From Chamaecrista fasciculata (lineage: Eukaryota > Streptophyta > Magnoliopsida > Fabales > Fabaceae): 64,000 nt of DNA. Made by a program: the position numbers and the translations under genes. Under the pieces are notes generated by a model. It saw nothing but the letters and a program-made list of their open reading frames with translations. It searched no databases and was not told the origin of the DNA. Positions within the stretch are counted from its first letter, which is position 1. Every line of letters starts with the position of its first letter. Positions 59,871 to 64,000 of this stretch are shown here, one piece after another. The DNA is taken from positions 23,849 to 87,848 of the forward strand of contig QANZ01055970.1 of NCBI GenBank assembly GCA_003254925.1. Reading direction: 5' to 3'.

Positions 59871-62800
59871 CTATAGTTCGTAGCCTGGGAAGCTGGAATT
59901 ATGAGGTGTGAGGAGATCAAACCAAAGGCAAGCTGTGCCAGCAAGTCCATGAAAAAGAGAGTATGCATTGAGATTGCTTCCTCCTCCGTTTTCGGCTTCA
60001 GAACTCAGAGTTGTTGCATGATCATACAAGAAAGAAGCGAACACTTTTGCTCTCTCTTCATATATACTCTCTCCTGTTAATCTGAAAAGGGAAAGGAAGG
60101 CATATGCATTTCCAGATATACCATCAGCAAGTCCTACCTTTTTCACTAGTCCACTCTTCCACACTACTTCCCCTGCTTCTATTGCAGCATCTCGGAGTTC
60201 TCTGTCATTTGGAAACACCTACATACCACACAGTCATGCATTTATTAAATAAAAATAAGGTTTCAGCATATAGGTTAGGTCCCACACACAATTTTTTCCA
60301 TCTCCTAATTATTTCAACTTTTCTATGAATAGGTTAGATTGCACTAAGATCCCCTGAGTTTTAGGTCAAAGGCAGAAAATATCCCTGGGTTTTAAAATTT
60401 GACAGACATACCCCCTGAGTTTTCAAGTGTGCTCACTTAGGACTCTTGAGTTTTAAATCTTGTCAGATAAGCCCCTTAAGTTTTCAACTTCGTTCACTTA
60501 AAACCCTCGAGTTTTTTTAAAAACGAGGCTATTTAGGGGTCTTAAGTGAGCAAAATTGAAAGTTTAGGGAGTCTATCTATCAAGTTTTAAAACTCAAGGG
60601 TCCTAAGTGAGCACAATTGGAAACTCAAGGGGTCTATCTGCCAAATTTTAAAACTCGGGGGTGTTTTCTCCCCTAACTAAAAACTCAGGGTCTTGGTGCA
60701 ATTTAGCCCTATGAATAAGTAGTCTATTTTCTTTTCTTTTTCTTTTGTTCCAATCATGGAACCATAAAGAAACTGTTATATACAATTTCTGCACTAGCTG
60801 GTTCGGCCAAAAGCAAATGAGAAGTAAACAAATGAAAGTCTAGTATACACTCTTTAAGTCCCCAAAATATCATAAAGCCAATATATTTAAATTATTTTGT
60901 CCTTGCAAATTAGTATTTAAAAATAGGCTCAAGAAATTAAGTTGTATTACCTCTAAAACGTTCAAGGGCTAAAATATATAATCAAGACTCATAAATTGGG
61001 TCATCAACTCATGTATCTTTCAAGAAACAAGTTACATATTTACTCTTTCATGAGAATAAGGGCTTTTGAGTCCTGACATACTCATTACTTTAGTGAGTTT
61101 TCAATGCCTTTGCACAGCTAGATACTTTTATATATGTAAGGATTTCTCAACTAAATAACTAGCACATAATTATTTCACCATGCAATTCATTTCTCAAAAT
61201 AATCTTCACACGCCCTTAAAATAAAAGAAAGTGTAGAATACTTAGTACTGTGTAGTTTTACCTGTGCTGCCTTGCACAAGGTGATGGCCATGCCAGTAGC
61301 ACCATGAGACCACTGGACCAATTTATCCCTAGGATTCCCTTCGCTTGAGGGGTAATTTCCACTGTGCGGGAAGCGTTTACTCATAAGGTACCTTAAAGTT
61401 CCCTTGACATCCTCAGCGTCCTCTCTAGTAAGTGGAAAATGAAGTAGAACTTGTAATATGCCAGCAAGGCCGTTGGCTGCACCCAAATATCTAGTCCCAT
61501 GCCATCTATACATCAATGGACACTCAATGTTATCAGAGGCTCCTGCCCTACCCCCAGCCAAAACCGCATCTATTATAGGCATGAGTATATCAGAGGGCAC
61601 AGCGTCCTCTCCAATATACTTCTTTATGAATAAAGCAGCCCATAGGAATCCAGCTCGCCCGTATAGAAGATCATATGACATTCCAAAACCACCTTCTTCT
61701 GGTCCCACGGGGAGGGCTCTCTCAGTTGCTACCTGTGCATTAATTATCATCATTGTTTAATTTGACCAGTGTTAAAGACTCAAGTGAGTATTATTAGATG
61801 TTAAACACAGTAGTTTCATCAGATTCTAACATCGATGACAGAGAATAATATAATGAATATGTCACTGCAACTAGGAAAATCTGATGAAAGTTTTTCAACT
61901 CGAGGACTTGATTTGCTGTCACTCAACACTCAACAGCGTCCAAGATTTTAGTAATCATTAAAATAAAGTATGTTACCGAAGACTACCAATATTTTTAGGG
62001 TCCTTCTAACATGTGCGCACATAATAAGGTTTCTTTTGAGTGATCAAGTGAGTTTTCAAATATTAAAAATTATCTTTTAAATGAATTTTCGTAGATTTCA
62101 AGATATGAGATGCTCTACTAACCAATCAGAAGAAACCTTAAAATGTGCCATAAGAACACATGTTAGATAAATCCATATTTTTATTCTATGTCCCAGCAAG
62201 GAACTCTGACCCTCGTGTGTCTCAAAGTGAAAAAAATTTCAAACTTCTGAATTTTGCTGCCTGTCAGCAATGTCTAAGATTGTAATAGTCAATAAGATAA
62301 ACAAATTAATCCTGCTTTCTTTAAATTTTTTTTATCCTGAGCCACCCCCCCCCCCCCCCCNNNNNNNNNNNNNNNNNNNNNNNNNNNNNNNNNNNNNNNN
62401 NNNNNNNNNNNNNNNNNNNNNNNNNNNNNNNNNNNNNNNNNNNNNNNNNNNNNNNNNNNNNNNNNNNNNNNNNNNNNNNNNTTTTTTTTTTTTTTTTGGG
62501 TGTTATGGAAAGAGACCATACGACAATTCGCTAAATTTAAGTGATTTGATTCGATTAGGCCGGGTAGCAAGCTATCGATTTCCATGGCTTGCCTACCCTT
62601 AAAAAGATTCCCATAGATAAAAAGGGTTCACATAACGCTAATTCGCTAAAGGTCAATTTGCAGGGCCACAAACTTGCGAAAAGCAAGCATCAACTGAGAT
62701 GAGTGTATCCGTGCAAAAGAAGCACATCATAAGGGAAGCTACAGCCTACATGACTCATTAGTCATTAGGTATTTAGGTAGATATTGAAAATTAAATAGAA

Positions 62801-63042
62801 AAAAAGGTTATTATGAATAATAAGTAAGCAAAAGTTGATGTTAAGGTAAAGTAAAAGTGTAAAACAAATGATCCCGCAGATATTTTCTATATTCTGTGTG
62901 AACCGTGATGCCAATATCTAGTAAGCTTACCTCGTTGAATAGACCCAAAAACAGGTCCCGCTTTTGATGGTTGGCCATGTAATTAGCCACCACAGCACCA
63001 AGCGCGTAAACGCCTCCTCTACCACACAAAAATGTCACGTGC
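59871..63042 (-). CDS. LanC-like protein (GCR2-like/GCL type), 5' end outside window
   Basis: Three C-terminal exons: 63042-62931, 61732-61262, 60218-59871, together about 309 codons; the first exon or exons, roughly 100 residues, lie beyond 64000. Recognised from FLCGRGGVYALGAVVANY, LLYGRAGFLWAALFIKKYIG, RWHGTRYLGAANGLAGILQV, KLVQWSHGATGMAITL, VGLADGISGNAYAFLSLFRL and the C-terminus FPGYEL. The family shares the LanC alpha/alpha barrel; eukaryotic members bind zinc and add glutathione to dehydroamino acids. Here the blocks that carry the catalytic His and zinc ligands in LanC (HGxxG, WCxG, CHG) read ANGLAG, WSHG and ADGISG, so Cys-Cys-His is missing. Intron between exons 2 and 3 holds a transposon, and the one before it an assembly gap. 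Confidence 0.9.
60332..60708. mobile_element. MITE in LanC-like intron, perfect 9-bp target duplication
   Basis: 377 bp flanked by identical ctatgaata (60323-60331, 60709-60717). Ends ggttagattgcactaag and inverted cttggtgcaatttagcc. The interior is an imperfect palindrome of cctgagtttt-type units. 9-bp duplication fits the Mutator superfamily. Confidence 0.9.
62361..62481. other. Assembly gap (121 N) in LanC-like intron
   Basis: N run bounded by a 17-base polyC and a 17-base polyT. Homopolymers probably stopped the assembly. Confidence 0.98.
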
Positions 63043-64000
63043 CTGCAACAAGTGTTATCCTTCCCGATTAGAGAAATGTGTAAACAAAAAGCTAATCACA
63101 GCCTTATTTTATTTTATTTTGCTTCGAACTTTGTAAAGGCCAAAATAAAGTTGATAAAGAAATGAGAAAACCAGGATTAGGCGCGATAGCTCTTTGACTA
63201 ACAGTCGCGGTCAAATTTTTTCGATAACAAGATTTTATAGAAGAATTAATAACAAGATTTATTTATAATTACTCAATATAATTTTGTAATTAAGTTTACT
63301 TTACAAAAAAAAATATCTATTTATTATTTTTCAGAACTAAAAATGAGTTGATGGAGTAGAAAAAAAAAAGTAAATGATAAACTAGACAGCAAATATGTAA
63401 TTGATTTGTCTGGCCAAAAAAAAATGTAATTGATTTTATAATTTTTTTTAAAAGTAAAAACCCTTCAAATTTAAGAATTCTTTTAGCTAATTAACTAAGT
63501 TGTTTTCACATTAGTAATTTTATTTCTATGTCTAAACTAAGCCCTAGAGTATTTTTCTGACCATAAAAGAAAGAAAAAAAATCTTAGAATAATTTATCTT
63601 TACTTCTATTCTTTAAAACCAAAAATTAAAATTACATGGGTTTGCAGAATATTGTCTACATGTATTCAAGTAGTTATACTTAGACAAATTAAATTCCTAT
63701 TCAATCAAGTCCAAAAAAAATATTTAAGGCCATAAAAAAAATATGTTGAAGATGATTTTTTAAAGAAGTGCTATATGACAAAGAAGAAATCTCCTCTAAT
63801 GCAATATGCCAACATGTCACAGCAAAATAATCCTTTTCAATTAAAATAATTTAATCACGTGAGGATAGAGACATTTTGTATGTGTAAATACTAAATATTC
63901 AATAAGATCAAACACATATTCAAATCGTTCATTTGAAAAAAATAAACCCTTTAAATAACATAATATCCCGTGGTTTAAAAATGTTTCACTTGACTCGCTT
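63043..64000. other. Intron of the LanC-like gene (upstream part)
   Basis: AT-rich with many polyA runs; no family-like coding in either strand. Since the exon at 63042 starts inside a codon, this must be intron, running past the window edge. Confidence 0.65.

Noticed and set aside
62482..62760. Possible organellar DNA insertion next to the gap
   Set aside because: Composition differs somewhat, but I could not match it to any plastid or mitochondrial gene.

Overview
The window is plant nuclear DNA, from a eudicot and probably a rosid. The genes have many short GT-AG introns, their products match land-plant families (auxin biosynthesis, LysM receptor kinase, class III peroxidase, photorespiratory aminotransferase, SIAMESE-related inhibitor), and the AT-rich intergenic DNA is full of small inverted-repeat transposons. 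Two N runs and seven single N bases show it is a draft scaffold.

Layout. 1-10.3 kb: a tandem duplication of a TAA1/TAR-type tryptophan aminotransferase gene (copy A 1260-3576, copy B 7585-10230, both +, both 410 aa). 12.7-16.9 kb: AP-1 clathrin adaptor mu subunit (-). 18.0-21.8 kb: LysM receptor-like kinase (-), with a broken ectodomain at a single N. 23.2-24.5 kb: class III peroxidase (+) with a glycine/glutamine-rich N-terminal repeat. 24.9-27.8 kb: POOR HOMOLOGOUS SYNAPSIS 1 (-). 27.8-33 kb: gene-free, holding a gypsy-type LTR fragment and a foldback element. 33.0-37.7 kb: plastid-type TrpD-like protein (+). 41.4-45.6 kb: glutamate:glyoxylate aminotransferase (+). 48.9-49.2 kb: SMR-type CDK inhibitor (+). 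51.3-55.4 kb: a probable Helitron carrying a WD40 gene fragment with its intron. 57-61 kb: four inverted-repeat elements, three of them with perfect 9-bp target duplications. 59.9-63.0 kb: LanC-like protein (-), 5' end beyond the window, with the zinc-ligand residues of the family replaced.

Gene order matters here. From memory, Arabidopsis TAA1, a TrpD-like gene and GGT2 are consecutive loci (AT1G70560, AT1G70570, AT1G70580), and AP-1 mu and PHS1 lie close together (AT1G10730, AT1G10710). In this window the second pair lies inside the first trio, together with the kinase and the peroxidase. I reconstructed exons by reading frame, splice sites and family similarity; the phases close in every gene except across the break in the LysM kinase.

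I found no clearly new multi-gene system. The most unusual items are the zinc-site-less LanC-like protein, the repeat-bearing peroxidase, the Helitron with a captured WD40 exon pair, and a set of related MULE-like elements with intact or near-intact target duplications.
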